Positions 1 to 8,787 of a DNA stretch of 64,000 nucleotides are shown here, in pieces. The notes beneath the pieces are model-generated. The model worked only from the letters and a program-made list of their open reading frames with translations, had not been told where the DNA came from and made no database searches. Source of the DNA: Brevundimonas sp. UBA6550 (GTDB lineage: Bacteria; Pseudomonadota; Alphaproteobacteria; Caulobacterales; Caulobacteraceae). The stretch is from NCBI RefSeq assembly GCF_002434505.1, contig NZ_DJKE01000008.1, forward strand, positions 299,300 through 363,299, in the 5' to 3' direction. Every line of letters starts with the position of its first letter. The stretch's first letter is position 1. Position numbers and translations under genes: made by a program.

Positions 1-1
1 C

Positions 2-310
2 GCCGCGGTCGAGGCCAGCCCGGCGCCCGGCCAGATGGCGATCAATCTGCTCCTGACGCTGACGACGCTGGCCGCCATACTTTCGATCGGAATCGGCTTT
101 CTAAATCTGCTTCCCATTCCGATCCTCGACGGCGGGCATCTGCTTTTCTACGGCTATGAAGCCGTGGCCAGGCGACCTGTGTCGGCGCGGTTCCAGGAGA
201 TGGGCTATCGCGCAGGTCTTGCGCTTTTGGCGGGATTTATGTTGTTCGCGACGTGGAACGACCTACAGAAGCTCAACCTCTTCCAATTCCTCGGCGGGCT
301 CGTCTCGTGA
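2..310 (+). CDS. rseP: RseP site-2 zinc metalloprotease, C-terminal fragment (runs off the left edge)
   Basis: This is the last ~102 residues of an M50-family intramembrane protease. RseP cleaves anti-sigma factors inside the inner membrane as part of the envelope stress response. The visible part has two hydrophobic segments and the family's second active-site motif NLLPIPILDGGHL, whose Asp is a zinc ligand. The N-terminal HExxH motif and the PDZ domains lie upstream of the window. The stop (308-310) touches or overlaps the bamA start, and rseP next to bamA is the classic proteobacterial order. Identity is secure; only the C-terminus is seen. Confidence 0.93.
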   Translation, partial: AAVEASPAPGQMAINLLLTLTTLAAILSIGIGFLNLLPIPILDGGHLLFYGYEAVARRPVSARFQEMGYRAGLALLAGFMLFATWNDLQKLNLFQFLGGLVS

Positions 311-327
311 GCCGACGCCAGCCCCCG

Positions 328-2802
328 ATGGTTTCCCGAATGAATGACATGACCTCTCGCGCCGCCGTTCGATTGAGCGCCCGTTCCAGCCTGCTGGCGC
401 TGGCCGTCGCCGCCGGTCTCGGCGCGCCCGCCCTGGCCCAGACCGCGCCGGCGCAGGGTGCGCCCGCAACGCCTGCACCGGCGCCTGCCCCTGCCCCTGC
501 CCCTGCCCCTCAGGGCGCCGCCGCCGAGCAGACCCCGCGCGTGGAAATCGCCGCGCCCCAGACGATCACGATCAACCGCATCATCGTGCAGGGCGCCCAG
601 CGGATCGACCAGACGACGGTGCTGTCCTACCTGCCGATCCGTCCGGGCGATGCGGTTGACGCCTCGGTCCTGGACGTCGCCGTGCGCACCCTGTCGCGCA
701 CCGGCCTGTTCGCCGACGTGCAACTGGGCGTGCAGAACGGGGACCTGATCGTTCAGATCAAGGAAAACCCGATCATCAACCAGGTGGTGTTCGAGGGGAA
801 CAAGGCGCTGTCGCAGGACAAGCTGACCAAGGAGGTCACCCTGGCTCCGCGCGGCATCTACACCCGCGCCAAGGTGCAGGAAGACGTCGGCGCCATCGTC
901 GAACTGTATCGCCTGCAGGGCCGCATCTCCGCGACCGTCACGCCCAAGCTGGTCCAGCTGGATCAGAACCGCGTGGACGTGATCTTCGAGATCAACGAAG
1001 GCCCGCAGACCGGCATCAGCGCGATCAACGTCCTGGGCAACCACGCCTTCTCCGACCGGGACGTGCGCGGGGTGATGGTGACCGAGAAGTCGACCTGGTG
1101 GAAGTTCTTCTCCAACAACGACAACTACGATCCCAATCGCCTGGAATATGACCAGGAGCAGCTGCGCAAGTTCTACACTAACCGGGGCTATTACGACTTC
1201 CGCGTCGTGTCCTCGGTCGCCGAACTGCAGCCCGACGATCAGGCGTTCCAGCTGACGCTGACGCTGAACGAAGGCGACAAATACAATTTCGGCGAGGTCA
1301 AGGTCGTCACCCAGAACGACCGTCTGAACGCCGACTTCCTGCAGCGCCTGATCCCGATCCGCTCGGGCGACCTGTACGAAAGCGACAAGATCGAACAGGC
1401 GGTCGACGCCCTGACGTTCGCGGCGGGTTCGGCCGGCTACGCCTTCGTCGAGATCAATCCGACCTATCGGGCCAATCCCGACACCGACACGGTGGACGTG
1501 ACCTTCAACGTCTCAGAGGGGCAGCGGGTCTATATCGACCGCATCAATGTGGTCGGCAACACCCGCACCATCGACCCGGTAATCCGGCGCGAACTGATGC
1601 TGACGGAAGGCGACGCCTTCAATCGCGCCTTGATGGAGCGGTCGCGCAACAATCTGCGCGCCCTGGGCTTCTTCAAGGACGTGAAGGTCGAGGAGACGCG
1701 CGGCAGCGCGCCGGACCGTTCGGTGATCAACGTCAACGTTCAGGAACAGCCCACCGGCGAACTGTCGGTCGGCGCGGGCTTCAGCTCGGTCGACTCCTTC
1801 ACCGTCAACCTGGGCATTTCCGAGCGGAACTTCCGTGGACGCGGCCAGAACGTGGTGGCCCGCCTGGAGTGGGGCTCGCTGCGTCAGCAGGTCGACTTCC
1901 GCTTCACCGAGCCGAAGTTCCTGGGCCGCGACCTGCGCGCCGGCTTCGACCTATTCCACTCGCGCTACGACCTCAGCCAGTATTCGTCGTACGACTACCG
2001 CTCGACCGGCGCGGGCCTGCGTCTGTCCTATCCGCTGAACGGCAATATGCTGCTCAGCACGCGCTACTTCCTGAAGTCGGACGAGATCATTGTCCCGTCC
2101 GGCTATTGCTCGGGCGTCGGCCAGGGTTCGTCGGCGCTGTGCGACCAGGTCGGCAGCTTCATCAACTCGTCCGTCGGCTATACGTTGCAGATGAACTACA
2201 CCAATGACCCGGTGCGCCCGACGCGCGGCTGGGCCGGCTCGCTGCGTCAGGACCTGGCGGGTCTGGGCGGCGACGTGAACTATGTGAAGACCGAGGCGGA
2301 CGCCAGCTGGTATTATGGCTTCACCCCGGCGTGGGTGGTCAGCGTGCAGGGTTCGACCGGCTATGTCAGCGGCTGGAACGGCGATCCGATCCGCATCAAC
2401 GACCGCTTCTTCAAGGGCGGCAACAGCTTCCGTGGCTTCGAGACCGCCGGCATGGGGCCGCGCGATCTGAACACGACCGACGCGCTGGGCGGCAACTTCT
2501 ACGCCATCGGCACGGTCGAGCTGACGGTGCCGAACTATCTGCCCGAGCAATATGGCATCAAGACCTCGCTGTTCGCCGACGTCGGGACGCTGGGCGTGCT
2601 GGACGATCGCTACAAGCTGACCTCCACCGGCACGGTGAACCCGAACATCGCCGACGAGCTGTCGCTGCGTGCGTCGGCCGGCGTCAGCATCCACTGGAAG
2701 TCGCCGATGGGTCCGATCCGCTTCGACATCTCCAAGGTCCTGTCCAAGGAAGACTACGACAAGACCGAATCCTTCCGCTTCTCGACCTCCACCCAGTTCT
2801 AA
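328..2802 (+). CDS. bamA: Outer membrane protein assembly factor BamA
   Basis: BamA is the central beta-barrel of the BAM machine that folds and inserts outer-membrane proteins. From ATG 328 the product is about 824 aa, normal for the family. It has a signal peptide (about 1-37, ending GAPALAQ), a Pro/Ala-rich linker encoded by hexanucleotide repeats, POTRA repeats (about 60-400) and a C-terminal 16-strand barrel that ends in Phe (STSTQF), the usual barrel terminus. The start is uncertain. GTG 307 would overlap the rseP stop as GTGA, and ATGs at 340 and 349 are also possible; none has a strong ribosome-binding site. It lies directly after rseP and before skp. Confidence 0.95.
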   Translation: MVSRMNDMTSRAAVRLSARSSLLALAVAAGLGAPALAQTAPAQGAPATPAPAPAPAPAPAPQGAAAEQTPRVEIAAPQTITINRIIVQGAQRIDQTTVLSYLPIRPGDAVDASVLDVAVRTLSRTGLFADVQLGVQNGDLIVQIKENPIINQVVFEGNKALSQDKLTKEVTLAPRGIYTRAKVQEDVGAIVELYRLQGRISATVTPKLVQLDQNRVDVIFEINEGPQTGISAINVLGNHAFSDRDVRGVMVTEKSTWWKFFSNNDNYDPNRLEYDQEQLRKFYTNRGYYDFRVVSSVAELQPDDQAFQLTLTLNEGDKYNFGEVKVVTQNDRLNADFLQRLIPIRSGDLYESDKIEQAVDALTFAAGSAGYAFVEINPTYRANPDTDTVDVTFNVSEGQRVYIDRINVVGNTRTIDPVIRRELMLTEGDAFNRALMERSRNNLRALGFFKDVKVEETRGSAPDRSVINVNVQEQPTGELSVGAGFSSVDSFTVNLGISERNFRGRGQNVVARLEWGSLRQQVDFRFTEPKFLGRDLRAGFDLFHSRYDLSQYSSYDYRSTGAGLRLSYPLNGNMLLSTRYFLKSDEIIVPSGYCSGVGQGSSALCDQVGSFINSSVGYTLQMNYTNDPVRPTRGWAGSLRQDLAGLGGDVNYVKTEADASWYYGFTPAWVVSVQGSTGYVSGWNGDPIRINDRFFKGGNSFRGFETAGMGPRDLNTTDALGGNFYAIGTVELTVPNYLPEQYGIKTSLFADVGTLGVLDDRYKLTSTGTVNPNIADELSLRASAGVSIHWKSPMGPIRFDISKVLSKEDYDKTESFRFSTSTQF
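485..508 (+). repeat. Hexanucleotide tandem repeat (CTGCCC x4) in bamA
   Basis: There are four perfect tandem copies of CTGCCC, flanked by degenerate copies, inside the segment that codes for a Pro-Ala linker after the BamA signal peptide. Gain or loss of a unit keeps the reading frame and changes only linker length. Confidence 0.8.
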
Positions 2803-2833
2803 TCGCGGCGTTTCGACCGCACGAGGAAATCCC

Positions 2834-3451
2834 ATGAAAGCTCTGATCATCGCGGCGACCGCAGCCGCTTCGCTTCTCGCCACCGCAGCCTCGGCCGCCA
2901 CGGCCCAGCAGGCGTCCGCCGCCCCCGCCAACCCCGGCCCGGTGATCCCCGGCGTGTGCGTCTATTACAACGCCCGTCTGCTGGCCCAATCGTCGGCTGG
3001 GCAGGCCGTCGAAGCTCGGATGCAGCAACTGGCCCAGGAAGTTCAGGGCGAGCTGCAACCCTACGCCACGGCGATCCAGAGCGAAGCCCAGCAACTGCAG
3101 ACGTCGGGCGCCAGCCTGCCGGCCGATCAGCTGCAACAGCGTCGCCAGGCCCTGCAGCAGCGCGCGCAGGAAGCCCAGCAGCTGGAAGCCACCCGCGAGA
3201 ACGAACTGCGCTATACCCTGGGCATGCAGCGCCAGGCGATCACCGAGGCGGTCTCGCCCATCCTGACCGCCCTGTATCAGGAAAAGGGCTGCGGCCTGCT
3301 GCTGGACCGCGAAAGCGTCTTCATGATGAACCCGGCCATGGACGTGACCGATCTGGCCATTCAGCGTCTGAACACCGCCCTGCCGACGCTCAGCTTCAAC
3401 CGCATGACCGTGCCGGCTCAGACGCAGGCCCAGCCGGCCGCCGCCCGCTAA
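2834..3451 (+). CDS. skp: OmpH/Skp family periplasmic chaperone
   Basis: This is a periplasmic holdase that carries unfolded outer-membrane proteins to the BAM complex. The 205-residue product starts with a signal peptide (about 1-22, cut near AASA). It continues as a long Gln/Glu/Ala-rich coiled-coil (about 60-140), the tentacle region of Skp/OmpH, with hydrophobic ends that form the trimer body. ATG 2834 has a good ribosome-binding site (AGGAAA) 7 nt upstream. The gene is 31 nt after bamA and 6 nt before lpxD, the usual order. It has an extended low-complexity tail rich in Gln and Ala. Confidence 0.9.
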   Translation: MKALIIAATAAASLLATAASAATAQQASAAPANPGPVIPGVCVYYNARLLAQSSAGQAVEARMQQLAQEVQGELQPYATAIQSEAQQLQTSGASLPADQLQQRRQALQQRAQEAQQLEATRENELRYTLGMQRQAITEAVSPILTALYQEKGCGLLLDRESVFMMNPAMDVTDLAIQRLNTALPTLSFNRMTVPAQTQAQPAAAR

Positions 3452-3457
3452 GTCTCG

Positions 3458-4471
3458 ATGCCTGATCCCCGCTTCTTCGAGACCCTGCCGCCCCTCAGCG
3501 TCGCCGATCTGGCGGCCAGGATCGGCGGGGAGGTCGAACGGGGCGGTGATCGCATGATCGCCTCCGTCGCGCCCCTGTCCTCGGCGGACGGGGGCGCGAT
3601 CGCGTTTCTGGGCGACCGCAAATTCGCCGGGGCCCTGAAGGAAACCAAGGCCGGCTGCGTGATCGTGCCGTCCGAGGCCGTGGACGCGGCGCCGGCGGAC
3701 GCCGCCGTCATCGTCTGTCGCACGCCCCAGGCCGCCTGGGCCAAGGCGTCGATGCTTCTGCATCGCCCGATCCTGCTGGACGCCGCCATCGGAAGCGAGG
3801 AGGCGGCCGAGGACGACAGCGTGGTGATCGAGCCGGGCGCCGTTCTGGGCGCGGGCGTTCGCATCGGGCGCGGCTCTCGCATCGGGGCCAACAGCGTGAT
3901 TGCGCCGGGCGTCCAGATCGGGCGGGACTGCGTGATCGGCGCCAACGTCAGCGTCGGCTTCGCCCTGATCGGCGACCGGGTGAAGTTGTACGCCGGCGCG
4001 CGGATCGGAGAGGCCGGCTTTGGCGCGACCGGAACCCAGGCCGGGGTGATGGACATTCCGCAGCTGGGCCGGGTCATCCTGCAGGACGGGGTGACGGTCG
4101 GCGCCAACAGCTGCATCGACCGCGGCGCCTATGACGACACCGTCATCGGCGAAAACACGAAGATCGATAATCTGGTCATGGTGGGCCACAACTGCGTCAT
4201 CGGGCGCAACTGCCTGCTGGTCGCCAATACGGGCATTTCCGGCTCGGTCACGGTCGGCGACAACGTCATCTTCGGCGGCAAGGCGGGGATCGGCGACCAC
4301 ATCACCATCGGCGAGGGCGCGCGCGTGGCGGCGGGCGCCGGCGTGCTGGCCGATGTGCCGGCGGGCGAAACTTGGTCGGGCTATCCGGCCCGTCCGATCC
4401 GACAGTTCTTGCGCGAGACCGTCTGGCTCGCCAAACAGGCCTCATCAAAGAAGGCCCCGAAGGAATCATAG
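3458..4471 (+). CDS. lpxD: UDP-3-O-(3-hydroxyacyl)glucosamine N-acyltransferase LpxD
   Basis: LpxD catalyses the third step of lipid A synthesis, N-acylating UDP-3-O-acyl-glucosamine with 3-hydroxyacyl-ACP in the cytoplasm. The 337-residue protein has an N-terminal uridine-binding domain (about 1-105). A left-handed beta-helix of hexapeptide repeats (I/V-G-x-x-x-x) follows over about 120-300. The catalytic His is H244 in MVGHNCVIG, which corresponds to H239 of E. coli LpxD. It sits between skp and fabZ; its TAG stop is 2 nt before the fabZ ATG. Confidence 0.96.
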   Translation: MPDPRFFETLPPLSVADLAARIGGEVERGGDRMIASVAPLSSADGGAIAFLGDRKFAGALKETKAGCVIVPSEAVDAAPADAAVIVCRTPQAAWAKASMLLHRPILLDAAIGSEEAAEDDSVVIEPGAVLGAGVRIGRGSRIGANSVIAPGVQIGRDCVIGANVSVGFALIGDRVKLYAGARIGEAGFGATGTQAGVMDIPQLGRVILQDGVTVGANSCIDRGAYDDTVIGENTKIDNLVMVGHNCVIGRNCLLVANTGISGSVTVGDNVIFGGKAGIGDHITIGEGARVAAGAGVLADVPAGETWSGYPARPIRQFLRETVWLAKQASSKKAPKES

Positions 4472-4473
4472 GG

Positions 4474-4938
4474 ATGAGCGAAGACGGCAAGATCGATTAC
4501 GCCGAGGTGATGCGGCGGCTGCCGCACCGCTATCCTTTCCTGCTGGTGGACAAGGCCGAGGACTTCGTGCCCCGCACCTCCATCGTGGGCGTCAAGAACG
4601 TCACCCATAACGAACCCTTCTTCCCCGGCCATTTCCCGATCGACCCGGTCATGCCGGGCGTTCTGATCGTCGAGGCCATGGCCCAGACCGGCGCCCTGCT
4701 GATGTCCAAGACGCTGGACGTCGCGGTGGCCGACAAGGTCATCATGTTCATGTCCATCGACGGCGTGCGGTTCCGCAAACCCGCCCGGCCCGGCGATCAG
4801 CTGCGCATGGAGGTCAAGGTGATCAAGGCGCGCGGCGACGCCTATAAGTTCCGGGGCGAGACCTTCATCGACGGCAAGCTGGCCGCCGAGGCCGAGTTCA
4901 TGGCCATGGTGGTGACCGTGCCGGAGCCGGCCGCCTGA
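4474..4938 (+). CDS. fabZ: 3-hydroxyacyl-ACP dehydratase FabZ
   Basis: FabZ dehydrates 3-hydroxyacyl-ACP in fatty-acid elongation. It competes with LpxA and LpxD for 3-hydroxyacyl-ACP, which explains its place in the lipid A operon. The 154-residue hot-dog-fold protein has the family motif FFPGHFPIDPVMPG. Catalytic H53 and E67 (IVEAMAQ) have the expected 14-residue spacing. ATG 4474 gives the standard N-terminus with LPHRYPFLLVD. An upstream in-frame extension into lpxD is not family-like. The stop overlaps lpxA as TGATG. Confidence 0.96.
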   Translation: MSEDGKIDYAEVMRRLPHRYPFLLVDKAEDFVPRTSIVGVKNVTHNEPFFPGHFPIDPVMPGVLIVEAMAQTGALLMSKTLDVAVADKVIMFMSIDGVRFRKPARPGDQLRMEVKVIKARGDAYKFRGETFIDGKLAAEAEFMAMVVTVPEPAA

Positions 4939-5726
4939 TGACCATTCACCCGACCGCCATCGTCGATGCGTCCGCCGTGCTGGCCGACGGGGTCCAGGTC
5001 GGGCCGTGGTGTACGGTCGGGCCGAGCGTGACGCTGGGCGAGAATGTGCGGCTGGTCAGCCATGTCGTGATCCAGCAGGACACGACGGTCGGGGCGGACA
5101 CGACGATCCATCCCTTCGCCGTCATCGGCGGCGACCCTCAGCACAACGGCTACAAGGGCGAGCCGGTGCGGCTGGAGATCGGGCGCAAAAACCTGATCCG
5201 CGAGCATTGCACCTTCAACCGAGGCACGCGGCAGGGGACGGGCGTCACGGTGATCGGGTCGAACAACCTGTTCATGACCGGCGCCCACGTCGGTCACGAC
5301 TGCATTGTGGGCGATAACGTCGTCATGGCCAATAACGCGACCCTGGGCGGTCACGCCCAGGTCGGGGACAAGGTTTTCCTGGGCGGTCTTTGCGCGGTTC
5401 ACCAGAACGGACGGGTGGGCCAGGGCGCGATCATCGGCGGTCTGGCCGCCGTGACGCGCGACGTCATTCCCTATGGCTCGGCCTGGGGTAATCATGCCCG
5501 GCTGAGAGGGCTGAATCTGATCGGCCTGAAGCGCAAGGGCTATGGCAAGGATCAGGTGCGGCGTCTGCTGGCCGCCTATCGCGAACTGTTCGAAGGCGGA
5601 GGTGAGTTCGCCGGGCGCGTCGATCAGGTCGCGGCCGACTATTCCGACCTGCCCGAGATCGTCGAAATCCTGACCTTCATCCGCGAGGGCGGCAAGCGGC
5701 CGCTGTGCCTGCCGAACGCGGAATGA
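4938..5726 (+). CDS. lpxA: UDP-N-acetylglucosamine O-acyltransferase LpxA
   Basis: LpxA starts lipid A synthesis by moving a 3-hydroxyacyl chain from ACP to the 3-OH of UDP-GlcNAc. The 262-residue protein is a left-handed beta-helix of hexapeptide repeats (about 1-190) followed by a helical C-terminal domain. The catalytic His is H120 in HVGHDCIVG, and the substrate-binding segment GGDPQHNGYKGE is present. ATG 4938 overlaps the fabZ stop by 1 nt. The stop overlaps lpxI as ATGA, so these genes are probably translationally coupled. Confidence 0.96.
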   Translation: MTIHPTAIVDASAVLADGVQVGPWCTVGPSVTLGENVRLVSHVVIQQDTTVGADTTIHPFAVIGGDPQHNGYKGEPVRLEIGRKNLIREHCTFNRGTRQGTGVTVIGSNNLFMTGAHVGHDCIVGDNVVMANNATLGGHAQVGDKVFLGGLCAVHQNGRVGQGAIIGGLAAVTRDVIPYGSAWGNHARLRGLNLIGLKRKGYGKDQVRRLLAAYRELFEGGGEFAGRVDQVAADYSDLPEIVEILTFIREGGKRPLCLPNAE

Positions 5727-6556
5727 GCGTCAAGCTGGGGCTGATCGCGGGCGGCGGCGACCTGCCCCAGGCTGTGGCCCAGCGGTGCGAGGCCGAGGGG
5801 CGGGCGGTCTATGTCGTGCGGCTGGAGGGGTTCGCCGATCCGCATCTGGCGCGCTGGCCCGGCGACGATTTCGGCATGGCCCAGATCGGCGCGATCCTGA
5901 AGGCGTTGAAGGCCAACGGCTGCGGCGCGGTCTGTCTGGCGGGCATCGTCAGCCGGCCGGATTTCAAGACGTTGAAGCCCGATTTCAAAGGCGCGACCCT
6001 GTTGCCCGGCATCGTGGCGGCGGCGACCAAGGGCGACGACGCCCTGCTGCGCAAGATCCTGTCTGTGTTCGAGGCCGAAGGATTTGCGGTCGAGGGCGCC
6101 GACGACATTCTGGGGGGCGAGACGCTGGGCGCCGGCGCCCTTGGCGCGTTTAGGCCGACGCCTGAACAGCTTTCGGACCTGAAGAAGGCGCTGCATATCG
6201 CTGAAAAATCAGGCGAACTGGACATTGGTCAAGGAGCTGTCGTCTGCGACGGTCTGGTGCTGGCGGTCGAGGCTCAAGAGGGCACGGACGCCATGCTGGG
6301 ACGGGTCGCCAATCTCCCGGCCGACCTGCGGGGTTCGGCTGGCGACAGAAAGGGCGTCTTGGCCAAGGCGCCCAAGCCGATCCAGGATCTGCGCGTCGAC
6401 ATGCCGGTGATCGGGCCGCGCACGGTGGAGATGGCGGCGGCGGCGGGATTGGCGGGCATCGGCGGGGTCTCGGGCCGGCTTATCCTGATCGACAGGCCCG
6501 GCATCGTCGCGGCGGGGGACCGGCTGGGCCTGTTCGTCTGGGGCGAGGATCAATGA
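5723..6556 (+). CDS. lpxI: UDP-2,3-diacylglucosamine pyrophosphatase LpxI
   Basis: LpxI hydrolyses UDP-2,3-diacylglucosamine to lipid X and UMP. It is the form used by many alphaproteobacteria in place of LpxH. The 277-residue protein has the N-terminal motif KLGLIAGGGDLP, SRPDF (about 80), DIGQGAVVCDGLVLAVEA (about 170-187) and EGTDAM with D189, all features I know from Caulobacter LpxI. ATG 5723 overlaps the lpxA stop as ATGA and fits the family N-terminus better than an ATG 18 nt upstream. The stop overlaps lpxB as ATGA. Its position between lpxA and lpxB fits the pathway. Confidence 0.95.
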   Translation: MSVKLGLIAGGGDLPQAVAQRCEAEGRAVYVVRLEGFADPHLARWPGDDFGMAQIGAILKALKANGCGAVCLAGIVSRPDFKTLKPDFKGATLLPGIVAAATKGDDALLRKILSVFEAEGFAVEGADDILGGETLGAGALGAFRPTPEQLSDLKKALHIAEKSGELDIGQGAVVCDGLVLAVEAQEGTDAMLGRVANLPADLRGSAGDRKGVLAKAPKPIQDLRVDMPVIGPRTVEMAAAAGLAGIGGVSGRLILIDRPGIVAAGDRLGLFVWGEDQ

Positions 6557-7731
6557 GCCGCCCGCTGAAGATCATGCTGGTGGCGGCCGAGGCGTCGGGC
6601 GACGCCCTGGGCGCCGGTCTGGCCCAGGCGCTGCGGGCGCGGCTGGGCGACGATGTGGCCTTCGTCGGCGTCGGCGGACCGCGCATGGCGGCAGAGGGCG
6701 TGGTCAGCCCGTTCGACATCGCCGAACTGTCGATCCTGGGCTGGATCGAGGGTCTGCGCGCCTATGGCAAGGTCAAGCGCCGGGTCGCGGAGACGGCGGC
6801 CCTGGCCGAGCGCGAAAGGCCGGACGCCGTGGTCCTGATCGACAGCTGGGGCTTCACCATCCGCGTCGCCCAGGCCATCCGCGCCGCGCGACCCGACGTG
6901 CCGCTGATCAAATATGTCGGCCCCCAGGTCTGGGCCTCTCGCCCCGGCCGGGCCAAGACGCTGGCCGGGGCGGTCGATCATCTGCTGGCGCTCTATGGCT
7001 TCGATGCGCCCTGGTTCGAGCGCGAGGGGCTGGCGACGACCGTGGTCGGCGCGTCCGCGCTGCACATCGACATGGCCCATGCGGACGGGGCGGCGTTTCG
7101 CGCGCGACGCGGCATAGCGGCGGACGCAAAACTGCTGCTGGTCTTGCCGGGCAGCCGACCCAGCGAGATTTCGCGAATGACGCCCGTCTATGAGGAGACG
7201 GTGCGCAAGCTGAAGGCCATCGATCCCGCGCTTGAGATCGCCGTGATCGCCGCAGGCACGGTCGCTGGCGACGTCGCCGGTCGCATCGCGACCTGGCCCT
7301 TCCGCGTGCATCTGGTGGACGAGGCCGAGAAATACGGCGCCATGCGCGCCGCCGACGTGGCCCTGGCCACCAGCGGCACGGTCTCGACCGAACTGGCCCT
7401 GGCCGGCGCCCCCATGGTCATCGCCTATAAGATCGACGGCCTGTCGTATCAGCTGATGAAGCGGATGGTGACGGCCAAATACATCACCCTGTTCAACGTC
7501 GCCGCCGACGACCAGATCGCGCCGGAATACATCCAGCACGAGGCCACGCCGGCCCTGCTGGCCTCCGCCGTGGGTCGGCTGCTGTCCGACCCCGAAATGG
7601 CCGGGGCGCAGGCGCGGCGCCAGACGGCGGCGCTGGACCTGATGGGGCGCGGCGGGCCCGATCCGTCGGAACTGGCCGCCGACGCCGTTTTGCGCGTCAT
7701 CGCCGCCAAGGCCGGCGCGGAGCCGAGCTGA
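6553..7731 (+). CDS. lpxB: Lipid-A-disaccharide synthase LpxB
   Basis: LpxB joins lipid X and UDP-2,3-diacylglucosamine into the beta-1,6-linked disaccharide of lipid A at the inner face of the inner membrane. The 392-residue GT19 glycosyltransferase begins with AEASGDALGAGLAQAL and carries KYVGPQVWASRPGR (about 117-130) and a C-terminal donor-binding domain containing ATSGTVSTELALAGAP (about 276-291). Length is normal. It overlaps lpxI by 4 nt, and the next gene starts 2 nt after its stop. With lpxD, lpxA and lpxI, four of the early lipid A enzymes are in this window. Confidence 0.95.
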   Translation: MSRPLKIMLVAAEASGDALGAGLAQALRARLGDDVAFVGVGGPRMAAEGVVSPFDIAELSILGWIEGLRAYGKVKRRVAETAALAERERPDAVVLIDSWGFTIRVAQAIRAARPDVPLIKYVGPQVWASRPGRAKTLAGAVDHLLALYGFDAPWFEREGLATTVVGASALHIDMAHADGAAFRARRGIAADAKLLLVLPGSRPSEISRMTPVYEETVRKLKAIDPALEIAVIAAGTVAGDVAGRIATWPFRVHLVDEAEKYGAMRAADVALATSGTVSTELALAGAPMVIAYKIDGLSYQLMKRMVTAKYITLFNVAADDQIAPEYIQHEATPALLASAVGRLLSDPEMAGAQARRQTAALDLMGRGGPDPSELAADAVLRVIAAKAGAEPS

Positions 7732-7733
7732 CC

Positions 7734-8726
7734 GTGGCCCGCGCCCTTAGCCCCCGTCGTGCGGCCGAGGTGCGAGCGGCCTTGCAGATGGCGGTGGCCG
7801 CGACGGCCGCGCTGTATCTCGCCACGCTTCTGCGTCTGCCCCATCCCTATTGGAGCGTGATTTCCGCCATCGTGGTGGTGCAGGCCAGCGTCGGGGGCGG
7901 GGTGGTGGCCATCGCGCGCGACCGGGCCATCGGCACCGTGACAGGCGCGCTGGCGGGGGCGGCCTTTGCCTTCGTCCGGCCGCCGGGGATGGAGAGCCTG
8001 GCGCTCAGCATCGCCGTCTCGACGGCGGTCCTGGCCTTCCTGGGAACCGGACGCCCCTGGTTGAAGATCGCCCCGGTGACGGCGACCATCGTCATCGCCG
8101 GCGGTGCGGGATCGGAGGGGCCGGCGTCCCTGGCGCTGGACCGGGTGATGGAAATCCTGGTGGGCAGCGGCGTCGGGGTGGTGGCCATTCTGGCCCTGTT
8201 CCCTCGTCATGCGCGCCAGGCTTTCAAACTGCATGCGCGCGAAGCGGCGGGCGAGGCGGCCGTGCTGCTGGCGCTGGTCGCCAAGGGTGACGCCAGGGAC
8301 GCGGCCGAGATCACCCGCCGACACGCCGATCTGAAGCGGCGGCTGGACGCCCTGGGCCAGACCGCCAAGAATGTGGTGGATTTCCCCGGCGCGCAGCGCG
8401 AGACGGCCGACCGCGCCGCCCTGGCCCGCGCCTTCTGGCGGGTGCGCAGCGACATCGTCATCCTGGGGCGTGGTTTTCACGACGAGGGGGCGGACGGGCG
8501 GCTGACGCCCTGGTCTCAAGACGCGGCGCGCGCCGTCGAACGACTGGAAGCCCTGTCGCGCGGCAAGGCCGCCGATCCCATGGGCCCGATCGACCAGAGC
8601 CTGGCCCTGTCCATCGCGGTCGAAGGCGACGACATGGCCCTGGGCGCCGCCGCCATCGGCGCGGCCCATATGCACCGCGACCTGGACGATCTGGCCGCGC
8701 GCTTCCGCGATCTGCGTCTGGTCTGA
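7734..8726 (+). CDS. FUSC-family (aromatic-acid exporter-like) membrane protein
   Basis: The 330-residue product has a hydrophobic N-terminal half (about 15-155, several transmembrane helices) and a soluble, charged helical C-terminal half. The segment LPHPYWSVISAIVVVQ followed by an RAIGTVTGALAG motif is typical of the fusaric-acid-resistance/aromatic-acid-exporter superfamily. It is about half the length of classical AaeB/FUSC proteins, so it may act as an oligomer. The start is GTG 7734, 2 nt after the lpxB stop, so it is probably the last gene of the lpx operon. The substrate is unknown; a link to envelope stress or lipid export is only suggested by position. Confidence 0.75.
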   Translation: MARALSPRRAAEVRAALQMAVAATAALYLATLLRLPHPYWSVISAIVVVQASVGGGVVAIARDRAIGTVTGALAGAAFAFVRPPGMESLALSIAVSTAVLAFLGTGRPWLKIAPVTATIVIAGGAGSEGPASLALDRVMEILVGSGVGVVAILALFPRHARQAFKLHAREAAGEAAVLLALVAKGDARDAAEITRRHADLKRRLDALGQTAKNVVDFPGAQRETADRAALARAFWRVRSDIVILGRGFHDEGADGRLTPWSQDAARAVERLEALSRGKAADPMGPIDQSLALSIAVEGDDMALGAAAIGAAHMHRDLDDLAARFRDLRLV

Positions 8727-8739
8727 TCCGCCAAACAAA

Positions 8740-8763
8740 AACGCCGGGGAGGTCCCCGGCGTT
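8740..8763. terminator. Rho-independent terminator between the lpx operon and gltA
   Basis: A perfect 10-bp inverted repeat (AACGCCGGGG / CCCCGGCGTT) encloses a 4-nt loop AGGT. On the minus strand the stem is followed by TTTTGTTTGG, which marks the end of gltA. On the plus strand the run after the stem is not T-rich, so for the converging lpx operon it would be a weaker stop. Confidence 0.85.
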
Positions 8764-8787
8764 CTGCATTTCGTACTGGCGTTTCGA

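Noticed and set aside
2684..4300. Long minus-strand open frame opposite skp and lpxD
   Set aside because: It is an antisense shadow of two well-identified genes in GC-rich DNA, with His/Asp/Arg-rich composition and no family match or ribosome-binding site.
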